64,000 nucleotides of DNA from Paraburkholderia xenovorans LB400. Lineage in GTDB: Bacteria; Pseudomonadota; Gammaproteobacteria; Burkholderiales; Burkholderiaceae. The notes beneath the pieces are model-generated. The model worked only from the letters and a program-made list of their open reading frames with translations. It searched no databases and was not told the DNA's origin. The stretch is from contig NC_007951.1 in assembly GCF_000013645.1 (NCBI RefSeq), positions 558,001 to 622,000 of the forward strand, written 5' to 3'. A program made the position numbers and the translations under genes. Positions 52,633-61,766 of this stretch are shown in pieces. Position 1 is the stretch's first letter, and the number at the start of each line of letters is the position of its first letter.

Positions 52633-53075
52633 TGCGATTTGACGAGCAATCCAACGCGCTTGACGCCGCGAGCTTTCAGTTCGGACATCACATTCATCAC
52701 GACTTCGTACTTGACCGTTTTGTCGGCGGCGATCACGACGGGCTGATCAGGATGCGATTGCGCGCGCTCGGCGATGAAGCTGTTCAGATCGGCCTTGGTC
52801 ATGTCTTCCTGCTGCTGCGCACCCGAATCGTCCTTGTATTTGACGCTCATGTTGCCGTCCGCGCGAATGTTCACGATGACGGGCGGCGTTTGCTGCTGCG
52901 GCGCTGCGCCACCGACGGTCGGCAGATTGACGATCGACGGAGCAACGAGCGGCGCGGTCACCATGAAGATCACGAGCAGCACGAGCATCACGTCGATATA
53001 CGGCACGACGTTGATGTCGGCCATCGCGCGGCGCGAGCGGCTGCCGCGCATGCTGGAGGAACGAGAGCCTGCCAT
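52629..53075 (-). CDS. tolR: Tol-Pal system protein TolR
   Basis: 148 aa from ATG 53075 (GGAGT site). ExbD/TolR family: ADINVVPYIDVMLVLLVIFMVTAPL, with the protonatable Asp in the membrane helix (Y-I-D-V-M), then a periplasmic domain ending VGLLVKSQ. Works with TolQ as the proton-driven stator. Overlaps tolA by 4 bp; 10 bp after tolQ. Confidence 0.96.
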   Translation of the reverse strand: MAGSRSSSMRGSRSRRAMADINVVPYIDVMLVLLVIFMVTAPLVAPSIVNLPTVGGAAPQQQTPPVIVNIRADGNMSVKYKDDSGAQQQEDMTKADLNSFIAERAQSHPDQPVVIAADKTVKYEVVMNVMSELKARGVKRVGLLVKSQ

Positions 53076-53085
53076 CGTGGACTCC

Positions 53086-53763
53086 TTACTGTGCCTGGCG
53101 CTGCAGGATGTTCGAGAATTCTTCGATGAAGGTCTCGAAGCGGATCGCCAGACGGTCGATGTCGTGCGCGTAGCGATTGTAGGCAACTACGGCCGGAATC
53201 GCAGCGAACAGGCCAATTGCGGTAGCGGTGAGTGCTTCGGCGATGCCCGGCGCGACGTTCGCCAGCGTGGCCTGCTGCACGTTGGCGAGGCCGCGGAACG
53301 CATTCATGATCCCCCACACCGTGCCGAACAGACCGATATACGGGCTGACCGAGCCGACCGACGCGAGAAATGCGAGATTGGCTTCGAGCACGTCCATTTC
53401 ACGCTGGAACGCGGCACGCATGGCGCGCCGTGCGCCGTCGAGAATCGCGCTCGGATCGTTCAGGCGCTTTTCCTTGCCTTTCAGGAATTCGCGCATGCCG
53501 GACTCGAAAATCCGTTCCAGTGCGCCGATGGTATGGCGATTGTTCGCGGCGCTCTGATAAAGCGCCTGCAGGTCGCCGCCCGACCAGAAATCGCGTTCGA
53601 AACGCTCAGTTTGCGTGCGCGCCCGGCGGATCGCAAACCACTTGCGGAAGATGAAAGTCCACGACAACAGCGACAACAGCAGCAGCAGAGCCATGACGGC
53701 CTGCGCCAGCAGGCTCGCATTGAGTACGAGGGAAACGATCGACAGATCTTGTGTAGTGTTCAT
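53086..53763 (-). CDS. tolQ: Tol-Pal system protein TolQ
   Basis: 225 aa from ATG 53763 (MNTTQDLSIVSLVLNAS). Three membrane helices: LLAQAVMALLLLLSLLSWTFIF, then LAFLASVGSVSPYIGLFGTVWGIMNAF and ATAIGLFAAIPAVVAYNRYA. MotA/ExbB/TolQ signature GTVWGIMNAFRGL present. First gene of the Tol core; ybgC lies about 157 bp upstream. Confidence 0.96.
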   Translation of the reverse strand: MNTTQDLSIVSLVLNASLLAQAVMALLLLLSLLSWTFIFRKWFAIRRARTQTERFERDFWSGGDLQALYQSAANNRHTIGALERIFESGMREFLKGKEKRLNDPSAILDGARRAMRAAFQREMDVLEANLAFLASVGSVSPYIGLFGTVWGIMNAFRGLANVQQATLANVAPGIAEALTATAIGLFAAIPAVVAYNRYAHDIDRLAIRFETFIEEFSNILQRQAQ

Positions 53764-53919
53764 AAAGGTTCGTTTTAACGTCCCGGGAAGGGGGCGTCCG
53801 GCTGCAAGGCCCATCGAAGCTTGCCGTGGGCAAAACGGAAGCGTCGGCGATATTGCGAGCCGAACCATGCTTTGTGTTGCTGGATCGTTACGAGTTCACT
53901 GGCCCCGTAACAACGGGGT

Positions 53920-54390
53920 TCAGTCGTTGTCCGTTGACACACCGCTTGCGCTCGCGCCCGGTCCGCGCCGCAAAGCGGCGAGGACCGGGGGAGGAATCGC
54001 GGCCGGCCGCAGTGCAATGCGGTCGACGCAGCCTACCCGGATGGATCCCGTAGCAAGCAGCGTGCCTTCCCGCCATGCCTCCTGCGCGAAATCGACCGAC
54101 GCCCGGCCCAGACGCTCGATCCGGCAGACTACGCTGACCACGTCGTCGAGCCGGGCCGGCGCCCGGTAATCGACCGCGGTGCTGCGGACGATGAAAATCG
54201 CGCCCGTTTCTTCCGCGAGCCGATTCTGGTCGACGCCACATGCGCGCAGCCATTCGGTGCGCGCGCGTTCAAAAAATTTCAGGTAATTCGCGTAAAACAC
54301 GATGCCGCCGGCGTCGGTATCTTCGTAATACACGCGGATGGGCCACGTGTACCCGATTTCCGCGCTGGGCTGGCTGGTCGATATATTCAT
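53920..54390 (-). CDS. ybgC: Acyl-CoA thioesterase YbgC (Tol-Pal associated)
   Basis: 156 aa from ATG 54390 (MNISTSQPSAEIGYTW); 14 further residues upstream are possible. Hot-dog fold 4-hydroxybenzoyl-CoA thioesterase family: VYYEDTDAGGIVFYANYLKFFERARTEWLR, with catalytic Asp in the DTDAGG motif. Acts on short acyl-CoAs and co-occurs with tolQRAB-pal. The C-terminal 20 residues are low-complexity. Confidence 0.93.
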   Translation of the reverse strand: MNISTSQPSAEIGYTWPIRVYYEDTDAGGIVFYANYLKFFERARTEWLRACGVDQNRLAEETGAIFIVRSTAVDYRAPARLDDVVSVVCRIERLGRASVDFAQEAWREGTLLATGSIRVGCVDRIALRPAAIPPPVLAALRRGPGASASGVSTDND

Positions 54391-54456
54391 GCGGTGCATT
54401 TTACCGGATCGCACCCCCCAGGTCTGTTTCAAGATGTGCGCCCCGTCTGGCCGGCT

Positions 54457-55203
54457 TCAGCCGCGATAAACGGTCAAACCGGCGAACGATTGAGCCACCG
54501 GCATCAGCTCGATCGTGTTGATATTGACGTGCGCCGGGCGGGTGGCGATCCAGTAGATCGAGTCCGCGATGTCTTCGGGTGTGAGCGGTTGCACGTTTTC
54601 GACCATTCTGGCGGCGCTGGCGTCTTTGCCGCAAAAACGCACGTTCGAGAACTCGGTGCCGCCGCACAGGCCCGGCTCGATGTCGGTCACCCGAAGCGCG
54701 CTTCCTGCCAGATCGGCGCGCAGATTCAGGCTGAACTGACGCACGAACGCCTTGGTGGCTCCGTAGACGTTGCCGCCCGCGTACGGCCAGTTGGCCGCTG
54801 ACGAGCCCAGATTGAAAATGTGGCCGCGATTGCGTTCCACCATGCCGGGCAGCAGGGTGTGCGTGACCTGTACGAGACCTGTGCAGTTGGTCTCGATCAT
54901 GGCGGTCCATGCGTCGAGACTCGCTTTTTGCGCCGGCTCCATGTCCGGTGCGAGGCCGGCATTGTTGACCAGCACGTCGATGGCGGCAAAGTCCGCGGGC
55001 AGCGCGGCCGGCACGGCTTCGACGGCGGCGCGGTCGCGCACGTCGAGTTCGTACGGCAGAAGCGCGTCGCCGAGTTCGTCGGCGAGCGCCTGCAGACGGT
55101 CTTTGCGGCGTGCCGCGGCGACGACACGATGGCCGCCCTTGACGAAGGCGCGCGCGATAGCGGCGCCGAATCCCGCGGACGCGCCGGTGACGAACACGAT
55201 CAT
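54457..55203 (-). CDS. Short-chain dehydrogenase/reductase, YdfG (3-hydroxy acid dehydrogenase)-like
   Basis: 248 aa from ATG 55203. Rossmann TGASAGFGAAIARAF at residues 7-21, NNAGL, catalytic Ser in LGSSAANWPYAGG, and YGATK (Tyr and Lys). AAARRKDRLQALADEL and ENVQPLTPEDIADSIYWIATRPAHVNINTIELMPVAQ match the YdfG group, which oxidises L-allo-threonine, serine and 3-hydroxy acids with NADP+. Substrate remains inferred. A much longer open frame upstream, antisense to glyA-nrdR, is not part of the gene. Confidence 0.92.
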   Translation of the reverse strand: MIVFVTGASAGFGAAIARAFVKGGHRVVAAARRKDRLQALADELGDALLPYELDVRDRAAVEAVPAALPADFAAIDVLVNNAGLAPDMEPAQKASLDAWTAMIETNCTGLVQVTHTLLPGMVERNRGHIFNLGSSAANWPYAGGNVYGATKAFVRQFSLNLRADLAGSALRVTDIEPGLCGGTEFSNVRFCGKDASAARMVENVQPLTPEDIADSIYWIATRPAHVNINTIELMPVAQSFAGLTVYRG

Positions 55204-55719
55204 GGCAGCCGTTTCCCGGCCGGCGGGAGAGAAAGATCCCAAACTCACTTCCACGGCGGCGCTGCGGCAAGGATGAACCAGCCGTACGAGAGGCTGCGGC
55301 AGGGACACGCAGCGGGCTCTCATCGGGCTTTGGCCGGACGTTTGCGCGCCGCCCGGGAGAGCTCTGCAGGCGGTACGGCGGGCACCGGCGGCAGCGGCCG
55401 GAAGCTGGTTGCCTATTCGATCCGCTTCCAATAAACTAACGCGCTCATCCCTGCGTGACTGGCGATAGAACCGGTTCAAACAACCGGATTCAAGGTGGAG
55501 CAACCCACCGTGAAGCGCAGGGTGCCGTTTTGCCGTTCGCCTGGGCAGCCGTGATCCGCGCGCATTGATCTGCGCTGACGGTGGCTGTCCTGCCTCGCGT
55601 GTGCGGCGACTCTCCATCCGCCACGTCAGGGCTGGCCCAGCCGCCAGCAGCGCTGCGTACCCTCTACGCAAGATTCGGCACACGATCCGGTCAACCTGAA
55701 CCCATTCAACGGAATCCGT
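55204..55719. other. glyA leader region
   Basis: 516 bp without a gene. Holds the ZTP riboswitch (55449-55549) and a long downstream leader of about 170 nt rich in dyads (GCCACGTCAGGGCTGGC) that could form the expression platform. Confidence 0.7.
55449..55549 (+). promoter_or_regulatory. ZTP (pfl-type) riboswitch upstream of glyA
   Basis: Conserved first part CGTGACTGGCG at 55454-55464, a GGTGG/CCACC stem (about 55494-55508) with the AGCGCAGGG strand, and the conserved 3' part CGCCTGGGCA at 55539-55548. Layout matches the ZTP/ZMP-sensing pfl motif, known to control one-carbon and purine genes including glyA. It should turn glyA on when 10-formyl-THF is low. Confidence 0.75.
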
Positions 55720-56967
55720 ATGTTTGACAGAGCCCAAAGCACCATCGCCAACGTCGATCCTGAACTCTGGAAGGTCATCGAGCAGGAAAACCGCCGTCAG
55801 GAAGAGCACATCGAACTGATCGCGTCGGAAAACTACACGAGCCCGGCTGTCATGGCTGCGCAAGGCTCGCAACTCACGAACAAGTACGCCGAAGGGTATC
55901 CGGGCAAGCGCTATTACGGCGGTTGCGAGTACGTGGACATCGCCGAGCAGCTGGCGATCGACCGTGTGAAGCAACTGTTCGGCGCCGAAGCCGCCAACGT
56001 GCAGCCGAACTCCGGCTCGCAGGCCAACCAGGGCGTGTTCTTCGCCGTGCTCAAGCCGGGCGATACGATCATGGGCATGAGCCTCGCGCACGGAGGCCAC
56101 CTGACTCACGGTTCGCCGGTCAACATGTCGGGCAAGTGGTTCAACGTGGTGAGCTACGGCCTGAACGAAGCCGAAGACATCGACTACGAAGCCGCGGAGA
56201 AGCTCGCTCAGGAACACAAGCCGAAGCTGATCGTGGCGGGCGCCTCCGCGTTCTCGCTGCGTATCGATTTCGAACGCATGTCGAAGATCGCCAGGTCGGT
56301 CGGCGCGTATTTCATGGTCGACATGGCGCATTACGCCGGTCTGATCGCCGCGGGCGTCTATCCGAATCCGGTGCCGCACGCCGATTTCGTCACCACCACC
56401 ACGCACAAGAGCCTGCGCGGCCCGCGCGGCGGCGTGATCCTGATGAAGGCGGAGTTCGAAAAGCAGATCAACTCGGCCATCTTCCCGGGCATTCAAGGTG
56501 GACCGTTGATGCACGTGATCGCCGGCAAGGCCGTCGCGTTCAAGGAAGCGCTCTCGCCGGAGTTCAAGGCGTATCAGCAGCAGGTCGTCGAAAACGCGCG
56601 TGTGCTGGCGGAAACGCTGGTCAAGCGCGGTCTGCGCATCGTGTCGGGCCGCACTGAAAGCCATGTGATGCTCGTCGACCTGCGTGCAAAGAAGATTACC
56701 GGCAAGGCTGCGGAAGCAGCGCTGGGCACGGCTCACATCACGGTCAACAAGAACGCGATTCCGAACGATCCGGAAAAGCCGTTCGTGACGAGCGGCGTGC
56801 GTCTCGGCTCGCCGGCCATGACCACGCGCGGCTTCGGCGTCAAGGAAGCCGAGCAGGTGGGTAACCTGATCGCCGACGTGCTGGACAACCCGGAAGACGC
56901 CGCCACGATCGAACGTGTGCGCGCGCAGGTCGCCGAGCTGACCCAGCGCTTCCCGGTTTACCGTTAA
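55720..56967 (+). CDS. glyA: Serine hydroxymethyltransferase
   Basis: 415 aa. PLP enzyme converting serine and THF to glycine and 5,10-methylene-[56 protein letters not shown] at the N-terminus; PLP lysine in [14 protein letters not shown]. Length is normal. Downstream of a ZTP riboswitch; nrdR follows at 6 bp. Confidence 0.98.
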   Translation: MFDRAQSTIANVDPELWKVIEQENRRQEEHIELIASENYTSPAVMAAQGSQLTNKYAEGYPGKRYYGGCEYVDIAEQLAIDRVKQLFGAEAANVQPNSGSQANQGVFFAVLKPGDTIMGMSLAHGGHLTHGSPVNMSGKWFNVVSYGLNEAEDIDYEAAEKLAQEHKPKLIVAGASAFSLRIDFERMSKIARSVGAYFMVDMAHYAGLIAAGVYPNPVPHADFVTTTTHKSLRGPRGGVILMKAEFEKQINSAIFPGIQGGPLMHVIAGKAVAFKEALSPEFKAYQQQVVENARVLAETLVKRGLRIVSGRTESHVMLVDLRAKKITGKAAEAALGTAHITVNKNAIPNDPEKPFVTSGVRLGSPAMTTRGFGVKEAEQVGNLIADVLDNPEDAATIERVRAQVAELTQRFPVYR

Positions 56968-56973
56968 GCCGCC

Positions 56974-57456
56974 ATGCACTGCCCCTTCTGCCGTCACGCC
57001 GATACGCAGGTTGTCGACTCGCGCGTATCCGAAGACGGCGCAACGATTCGCCGGCGCCGCCGCTGCCCGGCCTGCGACAAACGTTTCACGACGTATGAGC
57101 GGGTCGAGCTGGCGTTGCCGTCGGTCGTCAAGAAGGATGGCAGCCGCACGGAATTCGACCGCCGCAAGATCGTCGCGAGCATGCAACTGGCGCTGCGCAA
57201 GCGCCCGGTGGCGGCAGACGCGATCGAAGCGGCGGTTGCCCGCATCGAGTATCAGTTGCTCGGTAGCGGCGAGCGCGAAGTGCGCAGTGAGCGCCTCGGC
57301 GAACTCGTGATGAACGAGTTGCGTGCGCTCGACACCATTGCCTACGTTCGTTTCGCTTCCGTTTACCGGCGCTTCGAAGACGTCTCCGAATTCGAAGACG
57401 TGATCGAAGAATTTCGCCGCGCCTCTTCTCCTCCCAAGCCTTCCCGCAAACGCTGA
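56974..57456 (+). CDS. nrdR: Transcriptional repressor NrdR
   Basis: 160 aa. N-terminal zinc ribbon [20 protein letters not shown] ... [17 protein letters not shown], then the ATP-cone ([29 protein letters not shown]). Represses ribonucleotide reductase genes in response to dATP/ATP. Follows glyA, as in many proteobacteria. Confidence 0.97.
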
Positions 57457-57669
57457 ACGCAGTCGCATCTGACGCATCTGGCGTTGCGTTCGGGCAGCCG
57501 TTTTTCCCTGCGTAGTTTTTTCGCGCATCCACATCTCCCCGCCGTTATGGTCGTCGCGTGCATTTTTGCGCGGGATAGCGTCTGAGCGCCACCTGGCCAT
57601 TCGGCCGATTGTTGAGCGCGTTGCAAGTCGCTAGATTGGCTGCATTCTTCGAATCGATCAGGGGTGCAG

Positions 57670-58230
57670 ATGAAATGGAATGCAGTCGGTTGGCCGCGGT
57701 GCCGCGGCTTCACGCTTGTCGAAACGCTGGCCGTCGTCGCGCTGCTGGCGGTGATCGCCGTGATGAGCACGCCGTCGTTCGTAGCGTGGTACGTGCGCGA
57801 TCAGGTCGACGCCCGTGCGAAGGCGCTTGTCGCGACGCTCGCTTATGCGCGCAGTGAAGCGCTACGGCAGGGCGCGCGCGTCACTGTGTGCCGGACCGAC
57901 GGGGCGCGGCATTGTCTCGCGGCGGGACAGCCGTGCGGCAATGGTATCGCTGACTGGTCCTGTGGCTGGGCGGTTCTGGCCGAACGAGGCGGCGCGTTAT
58001 CGCTATTGCGTGCGCAGCCGCTGCTTGCTGCCGTGAGCATTGCCGGCACGCAGACCAACCTCACGTTCACGCCGCCGGCGGGACAATTGATCGGCACCTT
58101 CCGCAGTTTCGATATTGCGCCGCGCGCGCCATCGAGAGCTACGCAAGGAGCCAGGTGGCGTCGCTGCATTCGTATCGCAGCGGGCGGTCGCGCGCGGATC
58201 ACCGAGGGCGCATGCGGAGCGGCATCATGA
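57670..58230 (+). CDS. fimT: Minor pseudopilin, FimT/GspH family
   Basis: 186 aa from ATG 57670 (AGGGG site). Type IV prepilin signal RCRGFTLVETLAVVALLAVIAVMSTPSF: cleavage after Gly before Phe, Glu at +5. GspH/FimT tail with MVSxxx-like disulfide-forming cysteines. First of five overlapping pilin genes; a priming subunit for type IV pilus assembly. The ATGA overlap with the next gene implies coupling. Confidence 0.85.
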   Translation: MKWNAVGWPRCRGFTLVETLAVVALLAVIAVMSTPSFVAWYVRDQVDARAKALVATLAYARSEALRQGARVTVCRTDGARHCLAAGQPCGNGIADWSCGWAVLAERGGALSLLRAQPLLAAVSIAGTQTNLTFTPPAGQLIGTFRSFDIAPRAPSRATQGARWRRCIRIAAGGRARITEGACGAAS

Positions 58231-58673
58231 GCCGGTCTTTGCAGAACCCATACTCGCGCCGCTGCGAATCGAAATGTCGCGGCAGTTCATTAATCGAGGT
58301 CATGCTGGCTGTCGCGTTAATGGCCGTCACGGCGTTGGGGCTGATCGCCGGTCAATTATGGACGGCGCGCGAAGCCCGCGCGATGGCCATGCGCGAACAC
58401 GCCGCGTGGATAGCCGATTCCGTTGCGGAGGCGATGTGCGTGCCCTCCGCGGGCGATTCCGCAATCCGGCAATGGAGCGCGCGGGCAGCGCTGGTTTTGC
58501 CGCACGGCGAAGCCTCGGTGCGTGACAACGACGGCGTGTCCGCTGCGCGGGTCACATGGGCGGCGTTGCGCGACATGCCGTATTCCGACGACGTGATCGA
58601 CAAACCCGCGCCCTGCGGCGGAGCGGATCTTCCTGCGGGCTCCTCATGCGTAGCGCTGGCGTTTGCAAGATGA
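58227..58673 (+). CDS. pilV: Minor type IV pilin, PilV-like
   Basis: 148 aa. Prepilin-like segment KCRGSSLIEVMLAVALMAVTALGLIAGQL (Glu at +5). Start overlaps fimT stop (ATGA), and its stop overlaps pilW. Short and cysteine-containing. Member of the PilV family by position and signal; sequence of the rest is divergent. Confidence 0.8.
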   Translation: MSRSLQNPYSRRCESKCRGSSLIEVMLAVALMAVTALGLIAGQLWTAREARAMAMREHAAWIADSVAEAMCVPSAGDSAIRQWSARAALVLPHGEASVRDNDGVSAARVTWAALRDMPYSDDVIDKPAPCGGADLPAGSSCVALAFAR

Positions 58674-59479
58674 TGCGGCGCTCGAATCCTGCATGCGGTC
58701 ACACGCTGGTCGAATTCGCGATCGCAATGGCGCTTGGGCTGCTGGTGACGGCGGGGGCCGTCTCGCTCTATACGACGCAGCGGAGCGCATTCGAACACGC
58801 GAGCGATGCGATGCGGATCCGCGAAGCCGGGCTGATCGCGCTGACGCTGATTGGCCAGCCATTGCAAATGGCCGGCTTCGTACCCGCAGACGTCTCACGG
58901 TACAACAGTCCCGCACCGCTGTTCGGTTGCTCGGGCGGCCGGCCGACCGGCGCCGACGATAGTCTCGCCTGCGAGAACTTGCCCAGTCATTCGGACGGTG
59001 TCGCGGTCCGCTATGTCGGTGACAACGTCTCCACCTGGCCATCCGCCAGTGGGCAAACAACGGACTGCCTCGGCCAGGCCGTGACCGGCGGCGGCGCGGC
59101 GCTCGGCGACAGGGGCGTGCCGGTCGTCAACCGGTTTTTCGCCAGAGTCAGTGCTTCGACCGGTGAGCCGGAGCTTTACTGCGAGGGCAACGGCAAGACG
59201 GGGTCCGCGCAGCCGCTTGTGGAAGGTGTCGAGCGCGTGCGGATCAGGTACTGGCTGGCCGGCGCGCCGGCGGCAATCGACGCGTCGGCGGTGATGGCCG
59301 ATCAATGGGCGAAGGTCGTCGCCGTCGATCTCTGTGTGCTCGTGCGTGGCGCGCCGCAGGGCCAGCGCTCGCGCTATGTCGATTGCGACGGCGTGAGCGC
59401 TCTCGCCGCCGATTCACGGCCGCGCCAGGCATTCTCGCGGCGTGTGGCGCTACGCAACCACACGGAGGATTCGAAGTGA
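58670..59479 (+). CDS. pilW: Minor type IV pilin, PilW-like
   Basis: 269 aa. Signal ACGHTLVEFAIAMALGLLVTAGAVSLY: prepilin motif with His-Thr and Glu at +5. The body includes PLFGCSGG, VSASTGEPELYCEGNG and VEGVERVRIRYWL, the PilW C-terminal region. Overlaps pilV and pilX by 4 bp each. Confidence 0.84.
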   Translation: MMRRSNPACGHTLVEFAIAMALGLLVTAGAVSLYTTQRSAFEHASDAMRIREAGLIALTLIGQPLQMAGFVPADVSRYNSPAPLFGCSGGRPTGADDSLACENLPSHSDGVAVRYVGDNVSTWPSASGQTTDCLGQAVTGGGAALGDRGVPVVNRFFARVSASTGEPELYCEGNGKTGSAQPLVEGVERVRIRYWLAGAPAAIDASAVMADQWAKVVAVDLCVLVRGAPQGQRSRYVDCDGVSALAADSRPRQAFSRRVALRNHTEDSK

Positions 59480-60090
59480 CGAAACGACGCATCGAACGGC
59501 AGCGCCGCGCAGACCGAGACGGACAGTGCGCTCTACGCCGCGATCACGCCGCAAGCTTTGCACGCGCAAGACGAACCGGGTGCAACGGTTCACGCGCCCG
59601 GCAACTCGGTGTGGTCCTTCCGATCGTCCTGTTGATTTCAACGATGATGCTGGCCACTTCCGCTGCCTGGTTCGAGACCTCGCTGGCGGCCGCGCGTGGC
59701 GCTATCAACGTTCGCGAGTACCTGCAGGCTTTTCATGCCGCGGATTCGGCGCTGACTTTGTGCGTCCGCAATGCTATCGCGGCGGCAGCCGTCCAGACCT
59801 CGGCGCCGCCGCCGATCGCATCCGGCGAGCCGACCCAATGGAAACTCGAAGCCGCGTTCGAAGCTGGCGCCATCTTGCCCGTGGCGCAATGGCCCGGATC
59901 GCTGCGGCCGCCTCAGTGCCTGATTGAGGCCTGGCGTCTTGCCAGTCGCGCCGATGCTCGAGCGTACTTATTGACGTCGCGCGGCTTCGGCCGAACGAGG
60001 GAGTCTCAGGTGTGGTTGCAGATCGAGTTGGTGATAGACGGAGACAAAATTGAACGTCATTGGCGCCACGTTGCCAGCAGGCCTTTTTGA
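59476..60090 (+). CDS. pilX: Minor pilin accessory protein, PilX-like
   Basis: 204 aa, GTG start with GGAGG site, overlapping pilW stop (GTGA). N-terminal 45 residues are basic and unusually long before the hydrophobic segment QLGVVLPIVLLISTMMLATSA, which has GVVLP rather than GFTLxE, as in PilX. Followed by NVREYLQAFHAADSALTLC, a typical PilX helix. The extended N-terminus is odd. Confidence 0.78.
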   Translation: MTKRRIERQRRADRDGQCALRRDHAASFARARRTGCNGSRARQLGVVLPIVLLISTMMLATSAAWFETSLAAARGAINVREYLQAFHAADSALTLCVRNAIAAAAVQTSAPPPIASGEPTQWKLEAAFEAGAILPVAQWPGSLRPPQCLIEAWRLASRADARAYLLTSRGFGRTRESQVWLQIELVIDGDKIERHWRHVASRPF

Positions 60091-60100
60091 CGGAGGCGCC

Positions 60101-60565
60101 ATGAAGCCGCATACATCCGCTTTCACGTTGCTCGAATTGATGATCACGCTGGCAATCGCTGCCGCGCTGGCCGTGTTCGCCGTGCCTTCGTACCGCAGCC
60201 ATGTCGCGCGAACGCATCGAATCGATGCGGCATCCGCGCTCTATCGCGCAGCCCAATTCGTCGAGGGAGCAACGAGCGACAGCGTTCCGGCATTGCCACC
60301 GGGCCTCGATCAGGCGCCGCAATTCGGCACGCCTGTCTATCGCCTGCACGCGCTGCCCGCGGACGACGCCAACGGTGGCTACGCGATAGAGGCAGCGCCG
60401 AGTGAATCCGGCCCGATGCGCGACGACCCCTGCGGCATTTTCACGCTCGATGCAACAGGATTACGTGGCAACAGAAGCCGGACAAGCGGTGAGACCGGCG
60501 GCCGAGCAAACAGTGGGTCGAACGCATCGACTCCTGCCAGCGGCGATTGCTGGAATACAACCTAG
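60101..60565 (+). CDS. pilE: Type IV pilin, PilE-like
   Basis: 154 aa, GGAGGCG site. Signal SAFTLLELMITLAIAAALAVFAVPSYRSHV with Glu at +5; PilE-type DDPCGIFTLDATGLRGN ... GDCW disulfide pair. No PilY1 gene follows, unlike many beta/gamma-proteobacterial clusters. Ends before a tandem repeat. Confidence 0.85.
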   Translation: MKPHTSAFTLLELMITLAIAAALAVFAVPSYRSHVARTHRIDAASALYRAAQFVEGATSDSVPALPPGLDQAPQFGTPVYRLHALPADDANGGYAIEAAPSESGPMRDDPCGIFTLDATGLRGNRSRTSGETGGRANSGSNASTPASGDCWNTT

Positions 60566-60592
60566 CGAACCGGCAGGCCACAAACCGTAGCC

Positions 60593-60657
60593 CGCAACGG
60601 CACCCCGCAACGGCACCCCGCAACGGCACCCCGCAACGGCACCCCGCAACGGCACCC
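60593..60657. repeat. 13-bp tandem repeat, five copies
   Basis: CGCAACGGCACCC repeated five times with 13-bp period (starts 60593, 60606, 60619, 60632, 60645), in the short gap between pilE and the DUF3318 gene. Exact copies suggest recent slippage. Confidence 0.9.
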
Positions 60658-60668
60658 CCCATCAAACC

Positions 60669-61148
60669 TCAATAGCCGCTATCCGTCGAGTCCGGCCTGT
60701 TGTCAGACGACGCAGCAGATTCCTGCTTCATCTGTTGCCAGATCCGATACGCTTCCCACCCGGCAAGGCCGAGGCTGCCCCACTTGAGCAGCGGTTTGGC
60801 GCCGGCTGCGACCGTTGCGCGCAGCGGCTTGGCGAGGATGAGCGAAGCGATAGAACTGACGATCGGATACTGTTTGAGCAGGGCACCGATGGTCCCCGCG
60901 TTGATAAAGCCCGCCTTCGGGCCCTTGCCGACTTGCATGCCGCCGAAGCCCGGCAGAATGAACTTGAGCCAGCTGAAGTGGGTAACCGCTTGCCGCAATT
61001 CGATGGTCGCCTGCGCGAGTTCCATACGCTCGACGTCCGCGCGCACCAGCAGCAGTTCCTTGCGCAGCGCTCGCAAATGAGGTGCGCTCAGGTCTTTGGC
61101 CTGGTGGCGTTTGTTACGGAATGCGGTATCGGAGTGGATCTGGCTCAT
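60669..61148 (-). CDS. DUF3318 domain protein
   Basis: 159 aa. LRALRKELLLVRADVERMELAQATIELR helix, then amphipathic/hydrophobic parts (LKFILPGFGGMQ, YPIVSSIASLILAK, WGSLGLAGWEAYRIWQQM). Probably membrane-associated. Last gene of an operon with the holin-like and DUF883 genes, resembling the E. coli yqjD-yqjE-yqjK set induced in stationary phase. Function unknown. Confidence 0.8.
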   Translation of the reverse strand: MSQIHSDTAFRNKRHQAKDLSAPHLRALRKELLLVRADVERMELAQATIELRQAVTHFSWLKFILPGFGGMQVGKGPKAGFINAGTIGALLKQYPIVSSIASLILAKPLRATVAAGAKPLLKWGSLGLAGWEAYRIWQQMKQESAASSDNRPDSTDSGY

Positions 61149-61247
61149 GGCGTGTCGGCGGCAGTGAAGGTGGGACGGTAGAACGGCGCTGCAAATCGCG
61201 CGAGATTCTCAAGGGCAGACGCAGGGCACGCCGTTGCGTCTGCCGGG

Positions 61248-61634
61248 TCACGGTTTGCGGAACACGTCGCGGTCTTTTTCGAACTCGGCAATGGTCGCTT
61301 CGAACACCATTGGCGCGTTGCGCAAGCCGCTGCGCGCTTTCAGCGCACAGGCTAATCCCGCGATCGCATAGACCGCGGTGATGCCGGCGAGCGCTTGCCA
61401 GCGGTAGGTGTCCCAGAATGCAATGGCGATCAGTGCTGTCAGCGCGATCAAGGCCATCGTGGCGAGCATCATGGCCGCGAGGCCAAGGAACAGCACGCCG
61501 AGCAGACGGTCTTTTTCTTCGGCGAGTTCAATGCCGACCAGTTCCAGCCGCGTCTGCAGAATGGCAAACACGGAACCGATTATGCGGCGCAAGGGACTAT
61601 GTTCTCCGCGCTGCGATTGTGTGTCGATCGTCAT
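61248..61634 (-). CDS. YqjE / phage-holin-superfamily membrane protein
   Basis: 128 aa. Charged N-terminus (LETRLELVGIELAEEKDRL-like segment), then two membrane helices (LLGVLFLGLAAMMLATMALIAL and ALAGITAVYAIAGLACALKA). YqjE family; not a functional phage holin by context. Middle gene of the three-gene operon. Confidence 0.85.
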   Translation of the reverse strand: MTIDTQSQRGEHSPLRRIIGSVFAILQTRLELVGIELAEEKDRLLGVLFLGLAAMMLATMALIALTALIAIAFWDTYRWQALAGITAVYAIAGLACALKARSGLRNAPMVFEATIAEFEKDRDVFRKP

Positions 61635-61766
61635 GGCTGTGGGCGTTGCGCGTGAAGGCCTGAACGGCGCGCGCGCGCGCCAGGAAAAGCGGACCGGCCA
61701 AACCTGCGCCGGTCAACCCGATTCGCTGGTGGGCCGGGCGGGTTACGCCCGGCGCCTTGGCCAGCT

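Noticed and set aside
54457..57600. A 1047-codon minus-strand open frame running antisense through glyA and nrdR into the SDR gene
   Set aside because: Only the last 248 codons match a known family (SDR). The rest is antisense to glyA and nrdR, with biased composition typical of shadow frames in GC-rich DNA.
60593..60657. Tandem repeats as a CRISPR array
   Set aside because: Period is 13 bp with no spacers and no cas genes; it is a simple tandem repeat.
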